The translations under genes were made by a program, and so were the position numbers. This document shows, piece after piece, positions 26,648 to 34,405 of a stretch of 49,718 nucleotides of DNA. Under the pieces are notes generated by a model. The model did not search any database. It had not been told where the DNA came from and saw only the letters and a list, made by a program, of their open reading frames with translations. The first letter of the stretch is position 1; every line of letters begins with the position of its first letter. The stretch is from Enterococcus durans NBRC 100479 = LMG 10746 (GTDB lineage: Bacteria; Bacillota; Bacilli; Lactobacillales; Enterococcaceae): NCBI RefSeq assembly GCF_001544215.1, contig NZ_BCQB01000022.1:1-49718 (forward strand). The letters are read 5' to 3'.

Positions 26648-26734
26648 CACAATTCCTACGTTCGCATGACCGAAACAGGTACGAAGGGTTTAGAAATAAT
26701 ATTCAATCTCAGCCCAGACAGGCTCCCCTTTGTG
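26648..26734 (-). promoter_or_regulatory. TPP riboswitch (THI box) controlling thiT
   Basis: On the minus strand the conserved parts appear in order: AAAGGGGAGCC, GGGCTGAGAT, AACCCTTCGTACCTG, a TTTCGGTCATGCGAACG variant of the usual CTGGATAATGCCAGCG-type segment, and TAGGAATTGTG. This matches the TPP aptamer consensus. It lies about 100 bases before thiT and 26 bases after the prs stop. TPP binding should favour the SD-blocking hairpin. Confidence 0.93.
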
Positions 26735-26759
26735 ATTCTATTTAATTTTCAGATATCCC

Positions 26760-27728
26760 TTATTTTTTTGTTTCAAATAAAGGACTAACTGGTTTGTTTT
26801 CATGGATACGTTTGATCGCATCACCCATCAAACCACCAACGCTCACTTCATCGATCTTATCGATTTTACGATCTTCTGGAAGGTAGATGGAATCTGTTAC
26901 AACTAAACGTTCGATTGCTGAATCTTCAATCCGTTGTAACGCTGGACCAGATAACACTGGATGTGTACATGAAGCATATACACTGACTGCTCCAGCTTCT
27001 TTTAATGCATTTGCGGCTAAAGTGATAGTTCCCGCAGTATCGATCATATCATCGATCAAGACACATGTTTTTCCTTCTACTTGTCCGATGATGTTCATTA
27101 CTTCTGCCACATTTGCTTTTGGACGGCGTTTGTCAATGATTGCAATCGGTGCTTTTAGAAACTCGGCTAATTTACGCGCACGAGTTACACCACCATGGTC
27201 TGGTGAAACAACGACTACATCGTCCCCTTTAATGCCTTTTTCTAAGAAATAATTTGCGATCAATGGTGCACCCATTAAGTGATCGACAGGAATATCAAAG
27301 AATCCTTGGATTTGGACAGCATGTAAATCAAGGGTCAACATTCTTGTTGCTCCAGCTTTTTGAATCATATTTGCAACCAATTTTGCAGTGATCGGTTCTC
27401 TCGCACGTGCTTTACGGTCTTGGCGAGCATAACCATAATAAGGCATCACAACGTTGATTGTTTTGGCACTCGCACGTTTCAATGCATCGATCATAATCAA
27501 TAATTCCATCAAGTTATCATTTACTGGACTACTTGTTGATTGGATGACATACACATGTGAACCACGAATACTTTCTTCGATATTCACTTGGATTTCTCCA
27601 TCACTAAATTGAGTAACAGATGATTTACCCAATTCGACACCGACGGCCGCAGCGATTTTTTCTGCTAATGGGCGATTTGAATTTAACGCAAAAATTTTTA
27701 ATCTTGGGTCAAAGTAATGTTTTGACAT
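26760..27728 (-). CDS. prs: ribose-phosphate pyrophosphokinase
   Basis: Makes PRPP from ribose 5-phosphate and ATP for purine, pyrimidine, NAD, His and Trp synthesis. The segments [25 protein letters not shown] and the PRPP loop [13 protein letters not shown] are present. I chose the ATG at 27728 (MSKHYFDP) because GGAGG lies five bases upstream; a GTG eight codons earlier has no ribosome site. Result: 322 aa. It follows glmU by 93 bases, keeping the common glmU-prs pair. Confidence 0.95.
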   Translation of the reverse strand: MSKHYFDPRLKIFALNSNRPLAEKIAAAVGVELGKSSVTQFSDGEIQVNIEESIRGSHVYVIQSTSSPVNDNLMELLIMIDALKRASAKTINVVMPYYGYARQDRKARAREPITAKLVANMIQKAGATRMLTLDLHAVQIQGFFDIPVDHLMGAPLIANYFLEKGIKGDDVVVVSPDHGGVTRARKLAEFLKAPIAIIDKRRPKANVAEVMNIIGQVEGKTCVLIDDMIDTAGTITLAANALKEAGAVSVYASCTHPVLSGPALQRIEDSAIERLVVTDSIYLPEDRKIDKIDEVSVGGLMGDAIKRIHENKPVSPLFETKK

Positions 27729-27821
27729 GGGGACCTCCACTTTCTTTTTCACAACTCTAGAATTCTACCTACTAAATACTAGTCATATTTTCAGAATAAA
27801 TCAAGGGTTTTTGCAAAAGTA

Positions 27822-29195
27822 TTAATTTAAATAAGGGAATTTTTTAGCATATCCTTCTTTATTGACTTGTCTTGCACGCGCAATTGCCATCGCATATTCT
27901 GGGATATCATCAGTAATTGTTGATCCGGCAGCAATGGACGAATTTTTTGCCACTTCGACTGGCGCGATGATATTTGCGTTTGAACCAACGAAACTATGGT
28001 CGCCAATCGTTGTATGGTGCTTGTTTTTGCCATCATAATTTACAAATACTACGCCACAACCAACATTGATTTCTTCACCTAATGTCGCATCACCCACATA
28101 AGTCAGATGGCCGACTTTGGTATTTTTACCAATTTGCGCATTTTTCACTTCGACAAAGTTCCCGATATGTGCGCCTTCACCAATTTCCGCTTTCGGACGA
28201 AGGTGCGCAAATGGACCGACATCAGCATGACGTTTTACAAGACTGCTTTCAATCACAGAGTTTTCAACGACTACGTGGTCTTCGATCGTGCTGTCAACGA
28301 TGCGTGAATGCGCACCAATGAAGCAATCATTCCCGATCACCGTGTTGCCTTGAAGTTGTACGCCCGCTTCTATTATAGTATCTGCACCGATCACTACACC
28401 AGCATCAATGTATGTCGTTGCAGGGTCAACAAAACTAACCCCATTGACCATATGCATTTTGTTGATTCGTTGGCGCATCAATTCATTGGCTTTAGCTAAT
28501 GCAATTCGGTCATTGACCCCCATTGATTCATCAAAATCGTCTGTTTGATAAGCAGCTACCGTATTGCCTTCCTCTTTAAGGATCTCGATAATATCTGTTA
28601 GATAATATTCGCCTTGCGCATTGTCCGTACCTACTTTACTTAGTGCGTCAAACAGTGCACGATTATCGAAGCAGTAGGTTCCCGTATTGATTTCTTGGAC
28701 TAATGCTTCTTCTGGAGTAGTATCTTTTTGTTCCACGATTTTTTCAACGATCCCGATATGATCTCGGATGATCCGTCCATAACCAGTAGGATCATCTGCT
28801 TGTGCTGTCAAAATCGTTGCACTTGCGTTTTTTCCTTGGTGGTATTCAAAAAGATTATTCAATGTTTCAGTGGTCAATAACGGTGTATCTCCACTGATGA
28901 CCAAAGTTGTTCCTTCTTTTCCTTCTAAATAAGAAGCAGCTTGTAACACAGCATGACCAGTTCCTAATTGTTCTGCTTGTAAAGCGTACTCGCTTCTTTC
29001 ACCTAATTGTTCTTTCACTTGGTCTGCACCGTGACCTACGATGGTGATGATTTGATCAGGGTTCGTTTCACTTACCCGATTGATGATATGCTCAACCATT
29101 GGCTTTCCTGAAACTGGATGTAAAACTTTATATAATTTTGACTTCATACGTGTACCTTTTCCCGCAGCCAAAATAATTGCATAACGTGCGTCCAA
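27822..29195 (-). CDS. glmU: bifunctional GlmU (UDP-GlcNAc pyrophosphorylase / GlcN-1-P acetyltransferase)
   Basis: Makes UDP-GlcNAc for peptidoglycan and teichoic acids. The N-terminal uridyltransferase domain (about 1-230) has [12 protein letters not shown]. The C-terminal left-handed beta helix (about 250-450) has hexapeptide repeats and the acetyltransferase block. I set the start at TTG (29195): AGGAG lies eight bases upstream and the protein then begins M-D-A-R-Y like other GlmU proteins. The upstream GTG overlaps the SD itself. 457 aa. Confidence 0.93.
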   Translation of the reverse strand: MDARYAIILAAGKGTRMKSKLYKVLHPVSGKPMVEHIINRVSETNPDQIITIVGHGADQVKEQLGERSEYALQAEQLGTGHAVLQAASYLEGKEGTTLVISGDTPLLTTETLNNLFEYHQGKNASATILTAQADDPTGYGRIIRDHIGIVEKIVEQKDTTPEEALVQEINTGTYCFDNRALFDALSKVGTDNAQGEYYLTDIIEILKEEGNTVAAYQTDDFDESMGVNDRIALAKANELMRQRINKMHMVNGVSFVDPATTYIDAGVVIGADTIIEAGVQLQGNTVIGNDCFIGAHSRIVDSTIEDHVVVENSVIESSLVKRHADVGPFAHLRPKAEIGEGAHIGNFVEVKNAQIGKNTKVGHLTYVGDATLGEEINVGCGVVFVNYDGKNKHHTTIGDHSFVGSNANIIAPVEVAKNSSIAAGSTITDDIPEYAMAIARARQVNKEGYAKKFPYLN

Positions 29196-29204
29196 TTGCG
29201 TCAC

Positions 29205-29537
29205 TCCTAATTGTATATATTATGGTTTTAAGTTTAGCCCACTATTCCTATTTTTTCAACCAAACCATCTATAATTATAACCTAGACCATTTGACAATAG
29301 CCTAGCTGAAATCCTTCCTGACAACCATCAGAAAAAAGAAGGTGAGATAAAAGTAAAATCACTTTTATCTCACCTTCTTGATCAGAATAAACGGTGGGAT
29401 CAGAAGTAACCTCTTCGAAAAAATAAGCCGAAATTCGCAAAAATTTTGAAAACAATTTCTGTGAATTCCTTCTTCTTTCTTGTGACCCGGCCTCTTTATT
29501 GTAGTCACTTGTGGACTAAAACAATCGTATATTTTTT
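29205..29537. other. glmU-purR intergenic region
   Basis: 334 bases containing R1 copy E (29338-29494) and, between 29205 and 29337, the likely glmU promoter. A TATAAT on the minus strand near 29273 is a candidate -10, with no good -35. Bacillus has yabJ and spoVG in this place; neither is present. Confidence 0.45.
29338..29494 (-). repeat. R1 repeat copy E (diverged), with terminator hairpin
   Basis: Reverse copy. The terminal hairpin is a 17-bp perfect stem (29338-29354 with 29361-29377, loop 6) with GAGATAAAAGT, where copies A and D have GAGACAAAAGT, and the other arm carries the matching change. The body keeps AATAAACGGTGGGA, ATAAGCCGAAATTCGC and AATTCC, then ends in CGGCCTC. It lies downstream of purR, again at a gene end. 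Confidence 0.8.
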
Positions 29538-29538
29538 C

Positions 29539-30378
29539 TTATTCTGAAAAATAATTTCCTGGCACGACTGTAATATTCTTCGTCTTAGTGTCAACATCTT
29601 TGACATAGAGAAGTGAGGTGTAATCATCGATTGCTCGATGTCCATTGAATTTTGATTCAGCAAAGACTGTGATCCCGACAAGCTCTGATTCGAATTCTTC
29701 GATCAAGCTCTTCATCCCATTCACTGTTCCTCCGCCTTTCATGAAATCGTCAACGACTAGCACACGTGAACCTCTCTTAAGACTTCTTTTTGAAAGTTCC
29801 ATTTTTTCGATTCTTTCAGATGAACCAGAAACATAATTGACACTGACAGTCGATCCTTCAGTGATTTTTGAATCACGACGAACGATGACAAACGGTGCGT
29901 TCAAATAATAAGAAACGGCTTGTGCAATCGGCACGCCTTTCGTTGCTACGGTCATCACTGCATCGATTTTTTCACCTAAATATTTTGAAGCAATGATTTT
30001 ACCCACTTGGCGCAACAATTCGGGTTCACCTAATAAATCAGATAAATAAACATAACCGCCAGGCAATAAACGATCTTGTTCTGACAAACGTTCAGCTAGT
30101 GACTCAACATATTTTTTGGCTTCCTCATAAGAGATTTCTGGTATGAACAACACACCTCCAGCTGCTCCTGGGATGGTTTCTAATATACCATAGCCTCTTT
30201 CTCTGAAGGTCTTCTTAATGATTGCTAGATCTTCACTGATTGATGATTTAGCAGATTCGTAACGTTCGGCAAAACTTGTTAACGAAATTAATTCGTGTGG
30301 ATGTTCTAATAAATACTGAGTCATATCAACAAGTCGTTCACTGCGACGTACTTTCACATATTCCAGCTCCTTTTTCAA
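29539..30378 (-). CDS. purR: purine operon repressor PurR
   Basis: A 279-residue regulator of the Bacillus/Lactococcus PurR type. An N-terminal winged helix (about 10-75) is followed by a phosphoribosyltransferase-like domain (about 80-279) with PRPP loop RVLVVDDFMKGGGTVNGM. It binds PurBox sites and responds to PRPP (and, in Bacillus, ppGpp). A PurBox lies upstream of the gene itself. Neighbours prs and glmU keep the conserved order purR, glmU, prs. Confidence 0.95.
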   Translation of the reverse strand: MKKELEYVKVRRSERLVDMTQYLLEHPHELISLTSFAERYESAKSSISEDLAIIKKTFRERGYGILETIPGAAGGVLFIPEISYEEAKKYVESLAERLSEQDRLLPGGYVYLSDLLGEPELLRQVGKIIASKYLGEKIDAVMTVATKGVPIAQAVSYYLNAPFVIVRRDSKITEGSTVSVNYVSGSSERIEKMELSKRSLKRGSRVLVVDDFMKGGGTVNGMKSLIEEFESELVGITVFAESKFNGHRAIDDYTSLLYVKDVDTKTKNITVVPGNYFSE

Positions 30379-30448
30379 AAAATTTTATCGTTTTACATTA
30401 TATAAGTTTTTACTCAAAAATTCGAGCATTTTATAAAAAAATAAGAAA

Positions 30449-30461
30449 ATAGTTCGGTATT
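30449..30461 (-). promoter_or_regulatory. PurBox upstream of purR
   Basis: On the minus strand AATACCGAACTAT matches the PurBox consensus AWWWCCGAACWWT at every position. It lies 71 bases before the purR start. A weaker TTCG half is found at 30421-30424. It suggests that PurR controls its own gene. Confidence 0.65.
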
Positions 30462-30470
30462 TATCTAAAA

Positions 30471-30518
30471 AAAAGAAAAGACGATGAAAATTTTTCGTTT
30501 TCATTGCCTTTTCTTTTT
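30471..30518 (-). terminator. adc operon intrinsic terminator
   Basis: ATGAAAA/TTTTCAT (30485-30491 with 30499-30505) inside a longer AAAAGAAAAG/CTTTTCTTTT stem, followed in the minus direction by a T-run. It lies directly after the adcB stop codon. Confidence 0.75.
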
Positions 30519-30523
30519 ACTAT

Positions 30524-31348
30524 TTATCTACTTTTACGTTTAAATGCTACAAGCAATCGTTTGATCAAATTCACCAGCAGGAATAAAACGATAAAGACTA
30601 AAGTGATTGTCGCTCCTGGGGGGGTGTCTAAATAAAACGAACTGGTTAGACCTGAAAGCATCCCGATAAACCCAACAAGGATACTGATTGCGATGACTAC
30701 ATTAAAACTTTTACCTAATCGCATTCCGATTGCTGCTGGCAATACCATGATTGCAGAGATCAACAGCGCCCCCGCAATCGGGATCATCACGGCGATTGCA
30801 ACACCTGTAATCACATTGAACATCATGGACATCCAGTGGACAGGCAATCCGTCGACATGGGCAGTGTCTTCGTCAAATGTCAAAACGTACATTGGGCGTT
30901 TGAATAAGAAAAATAATATTCCGATAGCCACGAACAGTATCCCTAAGAAAATGACCTGTTCCCATGTGATGGTTACGATCGAACCAAATAAGTAGGACTG
31001 GATACTCGTCGCTGAGTTTCCACCGCTGAGATTCATCAGTACCAATGCAAGAGCCAAGCCCCCTGCCATGAGTATCGCGATCGATATCTCTGAATAAGTG
31101 CGGTAGATCGTACGCAAGTATTCCAAAATGACAGCTGCTAAAACAACAACAAGCATCGTAGTCATCGTTGGATTGATGTTCAAAAAGAATCCTAATGCCA
31201 CCCCAGCTAATGATACATGGGAAAGCGTATCAGCCATTAGCGATTGTCTTCTTATCACTAGGAATACCCCCAACATAGGTGCGATCCCAGCAATAAAGAT
31301 AGCCGCTAAAAAGGCTCTTCTCATGAATTCATATGAAAGCAACGCCAT
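30524..31348 (-). CDS. adcB: zinc ABC transporter permease
   Basis: A 274-residue ABC-3 family permease with about eight membrane segments and the conserved [15 protein letters not shown] block at residues 36-50. It forms the channel of the zinc importer with AdcC. The ATG lies inside the 3' end of adcC (28-base overlap, other frame) with AAAGGAGG upstream, so translation is coupled. Permeases of this family also serve manganese; zinc is inferred from AdcA and the Zur-like box. Confidence 0.93.
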   Translation of the reverse strand: MALLSYEFMRRAFLAAIFIAGIAPMLGVFLVIRRQSLMADTLSHVSLAGVALGFFLNINPTMTTMLVVVLAAVILEYLRTIYRTYSEISIAILMAGGLALALVLMNLSGGNSATSIQSYLFGSIVTITWEQVIFLGILFVAIGILFFLFKRPMYVLTFDEDTAHVDGLPVHWMSMMFNVITGVAIAVMIPIAGALLISAIMVLPAAIGMRLGKSFNVVIAISILVGFIGMLSGLTSSFYLDTPPGATITLVFIVLFLLVNLIKRLLVAFKRKSR

Positions 31349-32001
31349 GGAGAGTCCTCCTTTCTTACCAAACGGATCTGACGATCAGCATACTGTTTGA
31401 TATCTTCATGATCGTGCGTAATCATCAATACAGATTTTCCATGATCATGCGCACTATGGCGAAGCAAACGATAAAATTCATTCCGAGACTCTTCATCCAT
31501 TCCTGTTGTCGGCTCATCTAAAATGAACAAATCAGGATCTGTCGCAAAGATCCGAGCCAAACTGATCCGCTGTTTTTGTCCACCAGATAATTCGCCGATA
31601 CGCCGATGACGCATGTCCCACATTCCTACTGATTCCAACGCTCTTTTGACATGCTGATGGTCTTTTTCAGAAAGACGTTTGAACCAGCGACCTCTTGGAT
31701 AGCGGCCAGACCTCACTAATTCAATTACCGTACTAGGAAATCCAGCATTAAAAGAAGCAACCTGCTGGGGAATATAGCCAACACTTAATTTTTTTCCTTC
31801 TTGATTCTTTTCGGCGATCTTTATCGTTCCTTTTGATGGCTTCAACAACCCCAAAGACGCTTTGATCAGCGTTGATTTTGCTGCACCATTTTCTCCTGTT
31901 AAAATGACAAATTCACCGGCATCGGCGTAGTAAGAAACATCTTCTAACACTGGCTCATCATCATAGTAAAAAGTTAAATCGGATATTTCGATATAATGCA
32001 C
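31321..32001 (-). CDS. adcC: zinc ABC transporter ATP-binding protein
   Basis: A 226-residue ABC ATPase. Walker A is GENGAAKST (Ala in place of the usual Gly before Lys), the ABC signature is LSGGQKQR, Walker B is [13 protein letters not shown], and the switch His is in MITHDHED. It powers AdcB. The start is GTG at 32001, eight bases after GGAGG. It sits 17 bases after adcA. Confidence 0.94.
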   Translation of the reverse strand: MHYIEISDLTFYYDDEPVLEDVSYYADAGEFVILTGENGAAKSTLIKASLGLLKPSKGTIKIAEKNQEGKKLSVGYIPQQVASFNAGFPSTVIELVRSGRYPRGRWFKRLSEKDHQHVKRALESVGMWDMRHRRIGELSGGQKQRISLARIFATDPDLFILDEPTTGMDEESRNEFYRLLRHSAHDHGKSVLMITHDHEDIKQYADRQIRLVRKEDSPWRCFHMNS

Positions 32002-32018
32002 GCGAAATACCTCCGTTC

Positions 32019-32957
32019 TTATTTTATACTTTCTTTCAATGCATCTAGATTCTTTTCCATCACAGAAATATAGTTTTCTCCCGCTTTGATTTGCTCATTC
32101 GTCAAGCTTTCTAGCGGATTCAATACCTCTAATTTCACACCTGTTTCACTAGATAACGTTTCTGCAACTTTAGAAGAAGCATTTTCTTCAAAGTAGATCA
32201 CTTTGATATTTTCTTTCTTCACAAAATCTTTCAGTTCAGCTAAACGGCTTGGTGTAGGTTCTTGATCTGGCGAAACGCCTGAGATTGCTGCTTGTGTCAG
32301 ACCATATTGGTTTGCTAAGTAAGCAAACGCAGCATGTTGTGTGACGAATGTGCGATTCGCAGCACCTTTTAGTTCATCATTGTATTTTTGATCCAATGTT
32401 TCTAATTTCTTGATATATGCAGCTGCATTCTTATCAAATGTTTCTTTTTTATCTGGGTACTTTTTCCCTAGGTCAGAAGCAATCGTTTGTACTTCTTTGA
32501 TTGCTAAAACGGGATCTAGCCAAACATGCGGATCATATTCATGAGAATGACTATCTGAGGTTTCCCCTTCATGCTCATGTTCTTCTTCCTTCGTGTCTAA
32601 GCGATCGATTCCTTTTGCTGCCTCGATCATCAATGTTTTATCTGTATCAACAGAATCTTTTAATGAATCAACAAAGAATTCCATATCTGAACTGTTATAG
32701 ACAAAAACATCTGCATCAGAAATCTCTGCCTGCTCCTTTGCACTCGGTTCAAAATCGTGTGGTTCAGTCCCTGCTGGTATCAACAATTTCACGTTTCCTT
32801 CATCACCCACTACTTCTTTAGTAAAATCGTACATTGGGTAAAAAGTAGTGACAACTGTCAATTCATCTTTTTTCGAAGTATCTTGGGATGTATTTCCACA
32901 AGCAGCTAGTAACAATAATCCAGTTGCCAAGGCAACACCTAAAAGATATTTTTTCAT
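32019..32957 (-). CDS. adcA: zinc-binding lipoprotein AdcA
   Basis: Cluster A-I substrate-binding lipoprotein of the zinc importer. Lipobox LLLAAC with the lipidated Cys20. Metal ligands include His67 and the later HAAFAYL and Glu/Asp blocks. A His-rich loop (His127, 129, 137, 139, then His144) typical of zinc-specific members lies between about 124 and 144. 312 aa; it lacks the C-terminal ZinT domain of long AdcA. First gene of adcA-adcC-adcB, with a promoter and Zur-like box just upstream. Confidence 0.95.
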   Translation of the reverse strand: MKKYLLGVALATGLLLLAACGNTSQDTSKKDELTVVTTFYPMYDFTKEVVGDEGNVKLLIPAGTEPHDFEPSAKEQAEISDADVFVYNSSDMEFFVDSLKDSVDTDKTLMIEAAKGIDRLDTKEEEHEHEGETSDSHSHEYDPHVWLDPVLAIKEVQTIASDLGKKYPDKKETFDKNAAAYIKKLETLDQKYNDELKGAANRTFVTQHAAFAYLANQYGLTQAAISGVSPDQEPTPSRLAELKDFVKKENIKVIYFEENASSKVAETLSSETGVKLEVLNPLESLTNEQIKAGENYISVMEKNLDALKESIK

Positions 32958-32980
32958 TATATTCCCCTTTCATAAAAAGC

Positions 32981-33000
32981 AAATCGGAAAATTACGATTT
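32981..33000 (-). promoter_or_regulatory. Zur-like operator before adcA
   Basis: AAATCGTAATTTTCCGATTT on the minus strand is an imperfect palindrome close to the Bacillus Zur box (AAATCGTAATNATTACGATTT type). It lies 24-43 bases before the adcA start and just after the predicted transcription start, so bound repressor would block elongation or open complex formation. It does not resemble the streptococcal AdcR site TTAACYRGTTAA. Confidence 0.75.
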
Positions 33001-33013
33001 GTCGACGGAACTT

Positions 33014-33042
33014 AATTTATCAGAATAAAAAAACTGAGTCAA
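33014..33042 (-). promoter_or_regulatory. adcA promoter
   Basis: Minus-strand -35 TTGACT (33042-33037), 17-base spacer and -10 TAAATT (33019-33014). The start site would be near 33007, directly upstream of the Zur-like box. Confidence 0.65.
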
Positions 33043-33387
33043 TAGAAATACTCCAATTTCTGATTTAGCGGTCAAATTTGTTTTCAAAACGGAAAATAAA
33101 TGATGCTACATTCATATCAAATGGTTCAGAGAAACGTTTTGCGTCGTTTTTTCCTTGAACACAAAAAAAGTGGAAGTGGAACATCCATCTGTTCCAACTT
33201 CCCAAAACAAAATGATTCATACCCATTCAATAACCAAACTGCCCATAAAAAGAGTCTACATTGAAGAAAAGAAATTCTTAAAGCGAAGCAAATATGAACC
33301 TCACATTCCATCTACATCCCACCGAATAAACAGCCTCTCTTATTCAATTGCTTATTCTAAACGCCTTTTCCTACACATCACTCTTGA
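33043..33387. other. adcA-ispE intergenic region with ispE terminator
   Basis: 345 bases with no believable gene. At 33170-33203 a GGAAGT/TGGAACA stem forms, with TTTTTTT after it on the minus strand; this is the likely terminator for ispE although it lies about 185 bases after the stop. Bases 33204-33387 hold nothing I recognise. Confidence 0.55.
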
Positions 33388-34236
33388 TCATAATGTACGA
33401 ACTAAATACACTTCATCACAAAAACCTTTTAAGCCATTATAAACTCTTTGAGCCCGTGAATAATGTTGACACAACGCAAAAACAGTTGGACCACTACCAC
33501 TCATCAAAGCTGCATCAGCACCATATTTCAACATTCGTTCTTTGATTTGATGAATGATTGGATGTCGTCTGCCTGTGACATCTTCCAAGCTGTTGCCCAT
33601 CTTAGCAATCATCTTTTGATAATCTTGCTGTTGGATAGCTTCTACTAATCCCTCAATATCTTGATGATTGAGTTGTTGCGCATCCACCTCTTTAAAGACC
33701 GTTCGCGTTGAAACGCTCATTCTTGGTTTAACTAACACGACCCAACATGGTGGCATAGGGGATAAAACGTTTATTTTTTCTCCTTTACCACTAACAAAAG
33801 AAGTGCTCCCATAAACACAATATGGAACATCTGTCCCAACTTCAAGCCCGATACTCGCCAACTCTTCCAAAGAGCAGCCTAAATCCCAAAGTTTGTTGAT
33901 GCCTCTTAAAGCTGCTGCACAATCAGTACTCCCCCCACCAAGTCCTGCTGCAACTGGGATATTCTTTTTAACAAAAATCTTGACACCTTTATTTACATGA
34001 TACTTATTTTTCAACAACAAAGCAGCTTGATATACATTATTACGCTGGTCTACTGGTAAAAACGCTTTGTTTGTTTCCACGATGATCTTATCTTCTGGTA
34101 TTTCTTCAAAGAACAAATGATCTGCCAAATCAACACTCGACATGACCATCTCCAGTTCATGGTAACCATCAGGGCGCTTATACAACACATCCAAACCTAA
34201 GTTTATCTTAGCTGGTGCTTTCTCAATCAGTTCCAT
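33388..34236 (-). CDS. ispE: 4-diphosphocytidyl-2-C-methyl-D-erythritol kinase homologue (IspE)
   Basis: A 282-residue GHMP kinase. It has the N-terminal substrate segment EKAPAKINLGLDVL, the ATP-binding PVAAGLGGGSTDCAAAL and the C-terminal LMSGSGPTVFAL. The start is set at the ATG at 34236 because MELIEKAPAKINL is the family N-terminus; the ribosome site (GGGTGAGAGGG) is ordinary. IspE is an enzyme of the MEP pathway, whereas enterococci make isoprenoids through mevalonate, so its substrate here is open. No other MEP gene is in the window. Confidence 0.93.
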   Translation of the reverse strand: MELIEKAPAKINLGLDVLYKRPDGYHELEMVMSSVDLADHLFFEEIPEDKIIVETNKAFLPVDQRNNVYQAALLLKNKYHVNKGVKIFVKKNIPVAAGLGGGSTDCAAALRGINKLWDLGCSLEELASIGLEVGTDVPYCVYGSTSFVSGKGEKINVLSPMPPCWVVLVKPRMSVSTRTVFKEVDAQQLNHQDIEGLVEAIQQQDYQKMIAKMGNSLEDVTGRRHPIIHQIKERMLKYGADAALMSGSGPTVFALCQHYSRAQRVYNGLKGFCDEVYLVRTL

Positions 34237-34359
34237 CCCTCTCACCCGTTCAAAAAGTCTAAGTCGCAAGTATTCTATCACAGGGAAAAATAAAAGTATA
34301 GCTTCCCCCAATGCGTTCACGGACTTGCATGATCGCTTTTATTCAATAATAAAGAAAAA

Positions 34360-34393
34360 AACTGGAATAGCTTTTTGTCTTCTTATCCCAGTT
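34360..34393 (-). terminator. mprF intrinsic terminator
   Basis: The arms AACTGG...CCAGTT (34360-34370 with 34383-34393, one mismatch area) are followed by TTTTTTT in the minus direction. It lies 13 bases after the mprF stop codon and separates mprF from ispE. Confidence 0.75.
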
Positions 34394-34405
34394 CTTTTTC
34401 TTGCT

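Noticed and set aside
33155-33545. Plus-strand frames between adcA and ispE
   Set aside because: They overlap the ispE terminator or lie antisense to ispE; no ribosome site and no recognisable protein features.
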